A stretch of DNA of 64,000 bases from Chitinophaga caeni (GTDB taxonomy: Bacteria; Bacteroidota; Bacteroidia; Chitinophagales; Chitinophagaceae). The notes under the pieces are model-generated. The model worked only from the letters and a program-made list of their open reading frames with translations, ran no database searches and was not told the DNA's origin. The number at the start of each line of letters is the position of its first letter. The first letter of the stretch is position 1. The stretch is taken from assembly GCF_002557795.1 (NCBI RefSeq), contig NZ_CP023777.1, positions 992,001 to 1,056,000 of the forward strand. The letters are read 5' to 3'. The translations under genes were made by a program, and so were the position numbers. Below are positions 37,668-45,446 of this stretch, in pieces.

Positions 37668-38708
37668 ATGACCAAGAAACAAATAAAACTAACTATAAGA
37701 ATAGCATTAATCCTGGGCACTGCAATCTCCATGTTTTTTGTACCATGGATTATAGTTAAAACCTGGATAGCCCCGCTCCCCGGTACTATCCAAGAACAAG
37801 TAGACAAGTCCATTGGGCTTGGGTTTGATGGGATAATAGTTTATATACAACAAGGGGATAAAGCACCTGCTTTTTATGCGGCGGGATGGAAAAACAGGGA
37901 ACGTAAAATTCCTGCCGATCCACATTCTTTATTCAAGATTGCCAGCATCGGGAAACTATATGATGCAGTTGCCATCACCAAATTGGTATATGCCAAACGG
38001 TTGTCATTAGACAAAACGCTCGCGGACTACCTACCGGAGTTAGCAGGCAGAATTGAATATGCAGATAAAATAACCTTGAGGATGTTGGTACAGCACAAAA
38101 GCGGTATCCCCAATTTTACCAACACGCCTAATTTTTGGAAAAATCCACCGGGCAATGGTAAAGAAACGCTCGATTTAGTGCTGGACTTACCGGCGAACTT
38201 CAAACCCGGTACAGATTATGAATATTCAAACACCAACTATTTATTGATATCAATGATTATTGAAAAAGTGGTAGGCTATAGAAAGTTTCAATATATCAAG
38301 GAGGTGATATTGGATCCGCTCGGACTAAAAAACACATTCGGGTCGATCCGGGATGTGAACTTAGATGATGTCATGAGCGGTTATTATGTCGGGATCGACG
38401 AAGACATCAAAACGGCTTATTATGGTTCCATGTTAGCCACAGCAGAAGATGTGGGCATTTTCTTAAAGGCATTAAACGAGGGTACCTTGCTGAATAAAGA
38501 TGAACAGGAAATTTATTCCTCCATATACAAATATCAACATACCGGCTTAGTTCCCGGCTACCAAAGCATAGCGAAGTACTTAAAAGATATAAATACCGTG
38601 GTCATCCAATTTGTGAATACGACGAATTTCGATGGATACACCTGGAATGTATCAGAAGTTGTGAATAACCGTATTATCAAAATATTTAGGCGGGTGAATG
38701 GTTTGTAG
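37668..38708 (+). CDS. Serine hydrolase of the beta-lactamase/DD-peptidase (class C-like) family
   Basis: 346 residues with an N-terminal membrane or signal segment (about 9-28). The penicillin-binding triad is present: S-x-x-K as FKIASIGKLYD (about 89-97), Y-S-N as YEYSNTNYLLISMII (about 184-198), and HTG in place of KTG at QHTGLVPGYQS (about 290-300). LRMLVQHKSGIPNF is the usual strand pattern. Such proteins may be esterases, peptidases or beta-lactamase-like; no specific substrate is indicated. It stands alone, with the recombinase remnant 30 nt downstream. Confidence 0.85.
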   Translation: MTKKQIKLTIRIALILGTAISMFFVPWIIVKTWIAPLPGTIQEQVDKSIGLGFDGIIVYIQQGDKAPAFYAAGWKNRERKIPADPHSLFKIASIGKLYDAVAITKLVYAKRLSLDKTLADYLPELAGRIEYADKITLRMLVQHKSGIPNFTNTPNFWKNPPGNGKETLDLVLDLPANFKPGTDYEYSNTNYLLISMIIEKVVGYRKFQYIKEVILDPLGLKNTFGSIRDVNLDDVMSGYYVGIDEDIKTAYYGSMLATAEDVGIFLKALNEGTLLNKDEQEIYSSIYKYQHTGLVPGYQSIAKYLKDINTVVIQFVNTTNFDGYTWNVSEVVNNRIIKIFRRVNGL

Positions 38709-38737
38709 TGGTAATGTAAATTTAGAATTCAGTTTAA

Positions 38738-39020
38738 CCCTTTGGCCGAAGGCTTTCTCAACCGCCATCTTCTCGAAATATCAAGAAAGTACTAACGCTG
38801 GAAGATATTAGCAAAATCTATTGCTATCAACTAGAATGTGAAAGTGAACGGAAGGCGAAAGACTTTTAGTTATTTCCTTACCTGGCTATTGGCATCAACG
38901 CTACAGATATCGCACACCTTAAGTATAAGAACATTGATGACGGAGAGCTACCTGGATAGTTTCGAGAAGGCGGTTAAGAAGGAGTATTCGCAGGAGTTAG
39001 TGGTGTTTAATGATCGATAG
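38738..39020 (+). pseudogene. Tyrosine recombinase (integrase) remnant
   Basis: Read in frame from 38738, the DNA encodes a run typical of Bacteroidota integrases: LTLEDISKIY, then ESERKAKDF, a TAG stop at about 38868-38870, and on to YLAIGINATDIAHLKYKNID ending at about 38962. After an apparent deletion and a change of frame, the last codons read SYLDSFEKAVKKEYSQEL, the usual C-terminal tail of these enzymes. The catalytic core between them, with the Arg/His/Tyr residues, is missing. The gene is therefore dead. It marks past integration near the toxin-antitoxin genes that follow. Confidence 0.75.
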
Positions 39021-39186
39021 GACAATAAAAGCTATTAATGTATAGCCTCACAAAGCGCAAATTATAGTTCTGATACAACAGTTAAATATAGTTTTTGCTA
39101 CAGGGGGTGAAAGCGATTTTTAAAGAGCCTTCATTAAGCATGGGAGGATAAATAAATGAATGTCAATATTATAGACTCAGGCGACA

Positions 39187-39232
39187 AATTCATGATTCAT
39201 GAATCATGAATTATGAAATATTCGTATCTTTG
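39187..39232 (+). promoter_or_regulatory. 26-bp perfect palindrome overlapping a promoter with -7 box TATCTTTG
   Basis: 39187-39212 is fully self-complementary (core attcatgattcatgaatcatgaat, 39188-39211 with one further pair). The -7 element TATCTTTG at 39225-39232 matches the Bacteroidota TAnnTTTG consensus. The palindrome covers the place of the -33 element, so a bound dimer would block transcription. The regulator is probably the winged-helix protein encoded next. From 39021 to 39186 I see nothing else. Confidence 0.65.
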
Positions 39233-39236
39233 TGAT

Positions 39237-39767
39237 ATGAATCAACGTAATGGCATGCGACCGCAAGACATAGCGGTATTGTTGAAAATAATCATATCTA
39301 ATCCGAATTGGATGAACAAGGACATTGCGGAAGACCTGTTTTTAAGTCCTTCCGAGGTTAGCTATTCTTTGCAACGATCAGCATTGGCCGAGTTACTAGA
39401 TACTTCAAAAAGAAAGGTCATGAGAAAGGCTTTTCTTGAATTTATTCAATATGGATTGCCGCGAGTATTTCCTGCTATACGGGGGTCAATTGCAATTGGG
39501 ATCCCCACGGCCTTTTCTTCTCCTGTGATGTTACCATACCTTATGACAAACCAACTAAATGAAATGGTAGTATGGCCATATGCAGAAGGAACAGCGAGAG
39601 GTGAAACAATAAACCCTTTATATCCGAATGCGGTTCAGGCAGCTTTGAAAGATCAAAAACTATATGAATTGTTATCCTTAGTTGATGTGATGCGCATAGG
39701 TAAAGTCAGAGAAAAGGAGATAGCACTTAGATTATTGCAAGAAAAATTTAGCATTCACCATGCATGA
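39237..39767 (+). CDS. Winged-helix regulator/antitoxin partner of a nucleotidyltransferase
   Basis: The frame opens at 39213, but the -7 box at 39225-39232 lies inside that extension, so the start should be the ATG at 39237 (MNQRNGMRPQ) or the ATG at 39255. About 176 residues. The N-terminal part DIAVLLKIIISNPNWMNKDIAEDLFLSPSEVSYSL is a winged helix-turn-helix. The rest (GSIAIGIPTAFSSPVMLPYL, VWPYAEGTARGETINPLYPN) is conserved-looking but I cannot name its domain. It overlaps the nucleotidyltransferase gene by 8 nt, like antitoxin-toxin pairs, and likely represses its own promoter through the 26-bp palindrome. Confidence 0.7.
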   Translation: MNQRNGMRPQDIAVLLKIIISNPNWMNKDIAEDLFLSPSEVSYSLQRSALAELLDTSKRKVMRKAFLEFIQYGLPRVFPAIRGSIAIGIPTAFSSPVMLPYLMTNQLNEMVVWPYAEGTARGETINPLYPNAVQAALKDQKLYELLSLVDVMRIGKVREKEIALRLLQEKFSIHHA

Positions 39768-40449
39768 GAATATTGTACGAATTAAGGCAGTTGCTCAATG
39801 TTTAAAGGGGCTTAATAATCTCTATGTATTTGTGGGTGGCGCCGCCGTTTCTTTATATTCTACACAAAAAGCACTGGCAGAAAATATCAGACCTACCGAT
39901 GACGTGGATGTGGTGATAGAGTTGGCTACATATGCCGACCATTCTCTAATGGAAGACAAGCTCAGAGCGTTGGGTTTCGTCAATGACATAGAATCTGGAG
40001 TAATTTGTCGCTATACTATTCAGGGAATTATTGTTGATATAATGCCGACCTCTTCAGATATCCTGGGATTTAGTAATAGATGGTATCCCGAAGGGTTTAG
40101 TAATGCAATTCCATATAAATTGGATGACGAAACTGAAATACTTATTTTTTCATTGCCTTACTTTTTGGCTTCCAAATGGGAGGCTCATAAATCAAGAGGT
40201 GGAGATTTACGTACAAGCCGTGATTTCGAAGACATGGTTTATATTTTTGAGAATTGTAAAGATTTTGATGATCAACTTCTAAGAGCCCCTGAATCGGTGA
40301 GACAGTATCTTATAGAAGAACTTATACCATTAGTAGAGCATCCTGACTTTGAGGAAGGCGTGTATTGCCATATGGAAAGTGTTAGATATGGAGGTAGTGC
40401 GGGGAAATTAATAGCTAAAATTAAGACAAGTCTTATCAGGTCTACTTAG
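39760..40449 (+). CDS. Nucleotidyltransferase, AbiEii-like toxin candidate
   Basis: 229 residues with the polymerase-beta-type nucleotidyltransferase signature: VFVGGAAVSLYST (about 22-34, the GG/S motif), RPTDDVDVVIE (about 45-55, two metal-binding Asp) and GIIVDIMPTS (third Asp, about 88-97). The pattern FLASKWEAHKSRGGDLRTSRDFEDMVYI is common in AbiEii/AbiGii-type and related minimal transferases. AbiE systems give phage-abortive infection with a winged-helix AbiEi antitoxin. Here the partner is also a winged-helix protein, translationally coupled, although smaller than classic AbiEi. Toxicity is inferred. Confidence 0.75.
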   Translation: MHENIVRIKAVAQCLKGLNNLYVFVGGAAVSLYSTQKALAENIRPTDDVDVVIELATYADHSLMEDKLRALGFVNDIESGVICRYTIQGIIVDIMPTSSDILGFSNRWYPEGFSNAIPYKLDDETEILIFSLPYFLASKWEAHKSRGGDLRTSRDFEDMVYIFENCKDFDDQLLRAPESVRQYLIEELIPLVEHPDFEEGVYCHMESVRYGGSAGKLIAKIKTSLIRST

Positions 40450-40474
40450 CAGTAACATTAAAAATACCAGGACT

Positions 40475-41128
40475 ATGACTCAGCAAGAATTTTTAGATGA
40501 AGTTATCTGCATCTATAAAAAATCCCGCCAAGTAACAATGCCGACGGGCTTTGTATCTACTGACAAAATACGTCGTGGTTTCAAGCATGATGGAAGACTT
40601 GTTTGCCTACTTCCTGTTAACGAACTTTCCAATTATTGATAAAATAGCGATTGATCAACCTTTGACAATTCAACAGCTCGGGAAAAAGGCAAGGTTATAT
40701 ACCCAGACCTACTACTTATAAAAAATGATTTGATAAAGGGGGTAGTGGATATTAAAACTTATATGGGTAGAAAAAGGGGTGAGTTGGAAAACGTCGTTAT
40801 CAACTCATCCAATTATCTAATTGGTATGCAGGGAGTGACAATGTATTACAAGCATGGTATAACAAAAGAAAAATTTGTAGTTACTGCGGATAAGCAACTC
40901 CAAGGTTTTATAGTGGTGATCACTAGGAAGAATATAACTGCTCTACTAGTGGAGAAACATCTTTCCAAAATTCGCGCAAACGGGAATATACATAATACAC
41001 AAGTCTATTTTCTTACCGATGGGCTGCATCCAAATCATGCTATCTACAGTGGCCATCCTGAAAAAGTTCAAATCCTACCTGATTTTGAACGGTTGATTAA
41101 CGATTTAAAGAGGACTTTCTGTGGATAG
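40475..41128 (+). pseudogene. Frameshifted PD-(D/E)XK-like nuclease gene
   Basis: Three consecutive coding segments in alternating frames make one protein: MTQQEFLDEVICIYKKSR to FKHDG (from 40475), then EDLFAYFLLTNFPIIDKI to QQLGKKAR in the +1 frame, then KVIYPDLLLIKNDLIKG VVDIKTYMGRK back in the first frame to 41128. The changes lie near 40590-40605 and at the aaaaa run near 40685-40690. The last part has PD-x(n)-VDIK, the spacing of a PD-(D/E)XK nuclease (PD, then D-I-K), so it may have been a restriction-type enzyme. It lies between an AbiE-like pair and a HipBST operon. Sequencing error cannot be excluded. Confidence 0.6.
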
Positions 41129-41312
41129 GCAGTTGATCGTAATGTAAAAAGTTAGTCCTTCCATTGACGCTAATCTGGGTTAGCCATATTTAGCGTGGGA
41201 ACATTTGTTTGCGAATAATTCATGTTTGCTGACTAGTAGGTAATCCAGTTAACGACAATGCTTATCTCTTATTTTTCGTTTTTGTCAAGTATATGCCAGA
41301 AATGAGTCTTTG

Positions 41313-41399
41313 AAAAAGGGCATTATAGTACCCTTTTTAGCGCATTTGGACACGTTCCATATATATTTTAATCAAAAAGTGCTTTTTGTCGCACTTTTT
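41313..41399. promoter_or_regulatory. Operator region of the second HipBST operon
   Basis: Two inverted repeats: aaaaaggg-N10-cccttttt (41313-41338) and aaaaagtgc-N8-gcacttttt (41374-41399). In addition gaaaaaggtattataatgc just before the hipB start (41434-41452) resembles the reverse complement of the first repeat's region. These are plausible HipB sites. The rest of 41129-41449 has no gene. Confidence 0.55.
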
Positions 41400-41449
41400 A
41401 ACGAATTTTAATCCAGAATGCTTAAATTTACCATGAAAAAGGTATTATA

Positions 41450-41668
41450 ATGCACTCAAGGGAAATTTTCGACATCGTGAAAGCCAGAAGGGAATCTTTA
41501 AATGTGACGCAGGAGACGCTCGCTCAACTTTCCGGCGTAGCATTGAGGACCTTGAAACAATTTGAAAGCGGCAAGGGCAATCCTACCTTGCAAACACTCC
41601 AAAAGCTCGGTGAAGCACTGGGCCTTGAAGTAACAGTCGTCATTAAAAACATGGGGGTTAACGCATGA
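41450..41668 (+). CDS. hipB: HipB-like HTH antitoxin/autorepressor (second locus)
   Basis: 72 residues of XRE-type HTH: LNVTQETLAQLSGVALRTLKQFESGKGNPTLQTLQKLGEALGLEV (about 16-60). It differs clearly in sequence from the HipB at 20607, so the two operons are not a recent duplication. Its stop overlaps the HipS start by 4 nt (ATGA). It likely represses the operon through the inverted repeats just upstream. Confidence 0.85.
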   Translation: MHSREIFDIVKARRESLNVTQETLAQLSGVALRTLKQFESGKGNPTLQTLQKLGEALGLEVTVVIKNMGVNA

Positions 41669-41988
41669 GAGCAGCCAACATTCTTTTCAAAGGACAAGAA
41701 GCCGGCGTCCTAATACAGCATGATGATGGTACGTTCACATTCCAGTATAACGCATCGTGGGTAGAAGACGGCAGCAAGCCAGCGATCAGCCTTACATTGC
41801 CGAAGATCGCCACACCATACCATTCTAATTACTTATTCCCGTTCTTCTACAACATGCTACCGGAAGGGTCAAACAAGCAGGTAGTTTGCCAGCTTAACCA
41901 CTTGGACAAAACCGACTATTTCGGGTTATTGCTGACGATTGCACAAACAGATACCATCGGCGCGGTTACCGTGTCAAAAATCGATTAA
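41665..41988 (+). CDS. hipS: HipS-like protein (second locus)
   Basis: 107 residues equal to the isolated HipA N1 subdomain: RAANILFKGQEAGVLIQHDDG, FTFQYNASWV, LFPFFYNMLPEGSNKQVVCQ and the ending DTIGAVTVSKID. Gene order hipB-hipS-hipT and the couplings (4-nt overlap upstream, 2-nt gap downstream) match the tripartite module in which HipS is the antitoxin. Confidence 0.8.
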   Translation: MRAANILFKGQEAGVLIQHDDGTFTFQYNASWVEDGSKPAISLTLPKIATPYHSNYLFPFFYNMLPEGSNKQVVCQLNHLDKTDYFGLLLTIAQTDTIGAVTVSKID

Positions 41989-41990
41989 AC

Positions 41991-42977
41991 ATGAGTTTAC
42001 CAGATATCCAACATTGTCCCGGGACTTTGGCTCATGGCTACCATACCTATAGTCGAACAGCGCTTGTCAGGGTCTTCAAGGGCCGCAAAGTAAGTCATCT
42101 TCTTCCCTATGATTCACCCGCCACTAATGCGGCAATGGACGAACTCTTTGATGAGAACAGAAAACGCATATCTATCTCGGGTGTACAAGAAAAATTCTCC
42201 GTTCTGCTCGAGAAGAATAAACTTCGATTGATTAACGAGGGCGAACGAGGTAGTTACATATTAAAACCAATTCCGGCAAACGGCCGACGACCGGACCAGA
42301 TGCCCCCCAATGAACACCTTACCATGCAGATTGCGCGACAAGTATATCATATCGAAACGGCGGAGAATGCGCTGATCTTCTTCCGGAATGGAGCACCTGC
42401 GTACATCACCAAACGTTTTGATGTCGATGAAAATGACAGAAAACTTGCGCAAGAAGATTTTGCATCACTAGCTGGGCGCACGCCTCAAACACACGGAGAA
42501 CATTATAAATATCTCGGCAACTATTTGGAGCTATTTCAGCTCATGCAAAAATACGTCCCGGCTTATCCCGTGGAAGCGCCCAAATTATTGAAACTGCTCA
42601 TGTTCAACTATCTCTTTTCAAATGGCGATGCACATTTCAAAAATTTTTCTCTCCTCGAAACGCCAATGGGAGATTACCGGCTGAGTCCGGCGTATGACTT
42701 GCTTAACAGCCGGATCCATATTAAGGACAAGGATTTCGCCTTAGATGATGGCTTGCTCCCCAAAAATTTATCGCAGGGGAAAATTATGCAGCAGTTTTTA
42801 GTATTGGCCGATCAGGCAGGCATTTCCCAAGCCTCTTTCGATGCAATCAGGCAACTCATGCTTTCCGAAACAGATAAGGTGCAGGAATTAACGTTGGCGT
42901 CATACCTGGATGAAACCACCAAGCGTAATTATTGGCAATCGTATCAAGGTCGATTAAGGCAACTGGAAAAGAAGTGA
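41991..42977 (+). CDS. hipT: HipT-like kinase toxin (second locus)
   Basis: 328 residues. The N-terminus contains HCPGTLAHGYHTYSRTALVR, a Bacteroidota-typical pre-kinase segment. The P-loop region reads R-I-S61-I-S63-G-V-Q-E-K68, with the two-serine SIS autophosphorylation motif of HipT/HipA. ILKPIPANGRRPDQMPPNEH, YITKRFDVDEND, the catalytic SNGDAHFKNFSLL (about 210-222) and LSPAYDLLNS (about 231-240) complete the kinase. It probably phosphorylates a host translation factor such as a tRNA synthetase, but the target cannot be read here. It belongs to a different subgroup from the kinase at 21146. Confidence 0.87.
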   Translation: MSLPDIQHCPGTLAHGYHTYSRTALVRVFKGRKVSHLLPYDSPATNAAMDELFDENRKRISISGVQEKFSVLLEKNKLRLINEGERGSYILKPIPANGRRPDQMPPNEHLTMQIARQVYHIETAENALIFFRNGAPAYITKRFDVDENDRKLAQEDFASLAGRTPQTHGEHYKYLGNYLELFQLMQKYVPAYPVEAPKLLKLLMFNYLFSNGDAHFKNFSLLETPMGDYRLSPAYDLLNSRIHIKDKDFALDDGLLPKNLSQGKIMQQFLVLADQAGISQASFDAIRQLMLSETDKVQELTLASYLDETTKRNYWQSYQGRLRQLEKK

Positions 42978-43291
42978 AGACTAATCGACGGAATGTTAAA
43001 TGAGTAAGGATATAGGACGTGAAGCGAGTAGGGAGCCGTTTGAAGTATTATTATGATGAATAATTTTCTAAGCGGTTCATTGCCATCTTCTAGCTACTTA
43101 TGCATCATGAAAAGCGTATGTTTAATACCGAGAGACAATTCGCATCTCTTAATTCTACTGACAAAAACAACACAAAAAATAAGTTAACTTAGATAAGGAT
43201 AAGCTCTTCAACCACACCTTCTGACCCCAAAATATCCCAAGAATTCAACTTCATCTAAAATTTCGCGAAACAAACATCACAAAAACAAAAA

Positions 43292-43313
43292 AGACCTGCA
43301 TTACTGCAAGCCT
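43292..43313 (-). terminator. Intrinsic terminator of the tRNA-Asn gene
   Basis: On the minus strand aggcttgca-gtaa-tgcaggtct forms a 9-bp stem (two G-U) followed by a T6 run. It begins 12 nt after the tRNA 3' end. The stretch 42978-43291 shows no gene. Confidence 0.75.
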
Positions 43314-43324
43314 TTTCTTTTTCG

Positions 43325-43398
43325 CTCCCCCTGTTGGACTTGAACCAACGACCCTCTGATTAACAGTCAGATGCTCTAACCAACTGAGCTAAGGAGGA
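43325..43398 (-). tRNA. tRNA-Asn (GTT)
   Basis: 74-nt cloverleaf on the minus strand: acceptor TCCTCCT pairs with AGGGGGA (one T-G pair), D-arm AGCTCAGTTGGTTAGAGC, anticodon loop CTGTTAA with anticodon GTT, T-arm GTTGG-TTCAAGT-CCAAC, discriminator G; CCA is not encoded. It lies at the edge of the accessory island, with its 3' end facing the island, as in tRNA-targeted integration. From 43399 to 43790 there is no gene; a 12-mer ctatgcaacagg occurs twice (43600 and 43660). Confidence 0.97.
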
Positions 43399-43790
43399 AT
43401 GTTTTTTGTTTGTTTCCCGTTCGATTGGGATTGCAAAAATAGATATTTTTTCATTCCTGCAAAATCTATTGCTCATTTTTTTAGAAAAAATTTTTAGCAC
43501 ATTACTGAAAATGGCCATGGCAAAGGATTTCCACTAATAAACTTTTTTGATTTTTTTGTAATCTTCAACCTGGTACAAGGTTCAAATTCCGAAAAATCGC
43601 TATGCAACAGGTATTGAACCAACAGGTTATAGATGGGAAAATATTAATTGTATAACCGCCTATGCAACAGGGGAGAAAAAGACAATACCGGGGCGATTTT
43701 TCGAATATATCAACCCTGGCAATACAAGTGATTCACCTGGAGTATGAAAGTGGAGAAATGGGTTTATAATAACTTTTCCCAGCGGCAATG

Positions 43791-44123
43791 CTAAAACCCT
43801 AACCAGCTTTTCTCGAAACCGATATAAGTTTGTCCCTCCCTCACTTCAATAGGGTAGGTCTTCAAATAAAATCCTTCGCCGCTCGTATTGTAACCGTTCT
43901 TGATGTTGAAACGGTAGCGGTGCAAGGGGCAAACAACCTGTCCTTCCTGGATATACCCTTCTGCCATGATACCGCTTGCATGTGGACATTTATAAGCAAA
44001 GGCATACAACTGGCCTTCGTACCGCGTCACACAAAGTTTTTTACCTTGTACTTCCACAACCGTAATTTCCTTTTCTATCGTTACTACCGGTGGCATCAAA
44101 TGCCAGTTGTATTGCTTGCCCAT
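43791..44123 (-). CDS. Rieske [2Fe-2S] ferredoxin-type protein
   Basis: 110 residues with the Rieske cluster ligands C-P-H (YKCPHASGIMAEG, about 45-57) and C-P-L-H (VVCPLHRYRFNIKNG, about 67-81). The rest, YLKTYPIEVREGQTYIGF, fits the small NirD/ferredoxin-type beta-sandwich. It would pass electrons in the cytoplasm to an unknown oxygenase or reductase partner that is not nearby. It follows hflX by 6 nt on the same strand and is probably co-transcribed with it. Confidence 0.88.
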   Translation of the reverse strand: MGKQYNWHLMPPVVTIEKEITVVEVQGKKLCVTRYEGQLYAFAYKCPHASGIMAEGYIQEGQVVCPLHRYRFNIKNGYNTSGEGFYLKTYPIEVREGQTYIGFEKSWLGF

Positions 44124-44129
44124 CTATAA

Positions 44130-45320
44130 TTAATAAAAATATTCCGTCTTATATGGATAGCGTTCCCTGTATAAATGAACTACTTTATCCAGGATCGTTT
44201 GCCTTAGCTCATCGATATTCTGCCTTTCCGTGGCGGAAACGAATACGCAATTGCCATGGGTTTTATGCTCCCAACTTTCTTTCAGCTGTTGTAAAATATC
44301 TTGCTTCACCTCGTCACTTAACCATTCGTCGAAGGTTTGCTTCTCGTAGAGATCCATCTTGTTAAAGATTAAGATCGTTGGTTTGTCGAGGGCTTTCAGG
44401 TCAGCGAGGGTTCTATTCACAACATCAATCTGTTCTTCGTATTTCGGGTGCGAAATATCCACCACGTGAAGCAGGATGTCGCTTTCCCTCACTTCATCCA
44501 AGGTAGATTTAAAGCTTTCTACCAAATGGTGCGGCAATTTCCTGATGAAACCAACGGTGTCGCTTAATAAGAAAGGAGTTTGTCCAAATACCACTTTCCG
44601 CGTGGTAGTATCCAGCGTCGCAAACAACTTGTTCTCCGCAAAAACTTCACTTTTACTGAGCAGGTTCATGATCGTGGATTTTCCCACGTTCGTATATCCC
44701 ACCAAGGCTACGCGCATGTATTCACCGCGATCTTTACGCTGGGTGAAAGACTGCTTATCTATTTCCGCAAGTCTTTTGCGCAATAAAGAAATCTTATCTT
44801 TTACGATCCGGCGGTCGGTTTCGATCTCCGTTTCACCGGGACCTCTTGAACCGATACCACCTCCTTGCCGTTCCAAGTGACTCCACATCCCCCTCAACCT
44901 TGGCAAGATGTATTGGTACTGTGCCAACTCAACCTGTACTTTTGCCTGGGCGGTGCGGGCGCGCCGCGCAAATATATCCAGGATCAAGTCACTACGGTCG
45001 ATCACCTTAACCTTTAAAACTTTTTCGATATTTACAATCTGGGAACCGGTCAATTCATCATCGAATATTACCAGGTTGATTTCCCGGCCTTGAATATATT
45101 GTTGGATCTCTTCCAATTTACCTTTCCCTACGAAGGTTGCCCTATCTGGATGGGCCAATTTTTGGGTGAAACGTTTCACGGTTTGCGCCCCGGCTGTTTC
45201 TGCCAAGAAGGCTAACTCGTCCAGGAACTCCTGCACCTGTGGTTCCGTCTGTTCTTTATGAATCAAACCCACCAGCACGCAACGTTCTTCATTATTAATT
45301 ACCTGTTTCTTTTCTAGCAA
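44130..45320 (-). CDS. hflX: GTPase HflX (ribosome-splitting/rescue factor)
   Basis: 396 residues. The N-terminal HflX domain has FVGKGKLEEIQQYIQ and LVIFDDELTGSQIVNIEK, then the linker RDLxx-like YQYILPRLRGMWSHLERQGGGIGSRGPGETEIETDRR. The G domain has G1 GYTNVGKST (about 213-221), G3 DTVGFIRKLPHHLVESFKSTLDE and G4 NKMD. The predicted start is TTG; no in-frame ATG was found just upstream. HflX splits stalled ribosomes under stress. It is co-directional with the Rieske gene. Confidence 0.95.
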   Translation of the reverse strand: MLEKKQVINNEERCVLVGLIHKEQTEPQVQEFLDELAFLAETAGAQTVKRFTQKLAHPDRATFVGKGKLEEIQQYIQGREINLVIFDDELTGSQIVNIEKVLKVKVIDRSDLILDIFARRARTAQAKVQVELAQYQYILPRLRGMWSHLERQGGGIGSRGPGETEIETDRRIVKDKISLLRKRLAEIDKQSFTQRKDRGEYMRVALVGYTNVGKSTIMNLLSKSEVFAENKLFATLDTTTRKVVFGQTPFLLSDTVGFIRKLPHHLVESFKSTLDEVRESDILLHVVDISHPKYEEQIDVVNRTLADLKALDKPTILIFNKMDLYEKQTFDEWLSDEVKQDILQQLKESWEHKTHGNCVFVSATERQNIDELRQTILDKVVHLYRERYPYKTEYFY

Positions 45321-45446
45321 TGTCGATATAAAATTTCTACAAAGTTACTAATTAATTTCCCGCCCTTCACATGCCTTTCCCGGTTCCTTTTTTTGCCCGT
45401 CCATCGGCTTTTCCTACATTTATGCATCATAACAAATTCTACACCA

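Noticed and set aside
39061-39130. acagggggtg near 39101 as an att repeat of the tRNA-Asn 3' end
   Set aside because: Only about 8 bases match and the orientation is wrong for a direct repeat.
43570-43595. ggttcaaattcc as a T-arm of a second tRNA
   Set aside because: No acceptor or anticodon stems can be formed around it.
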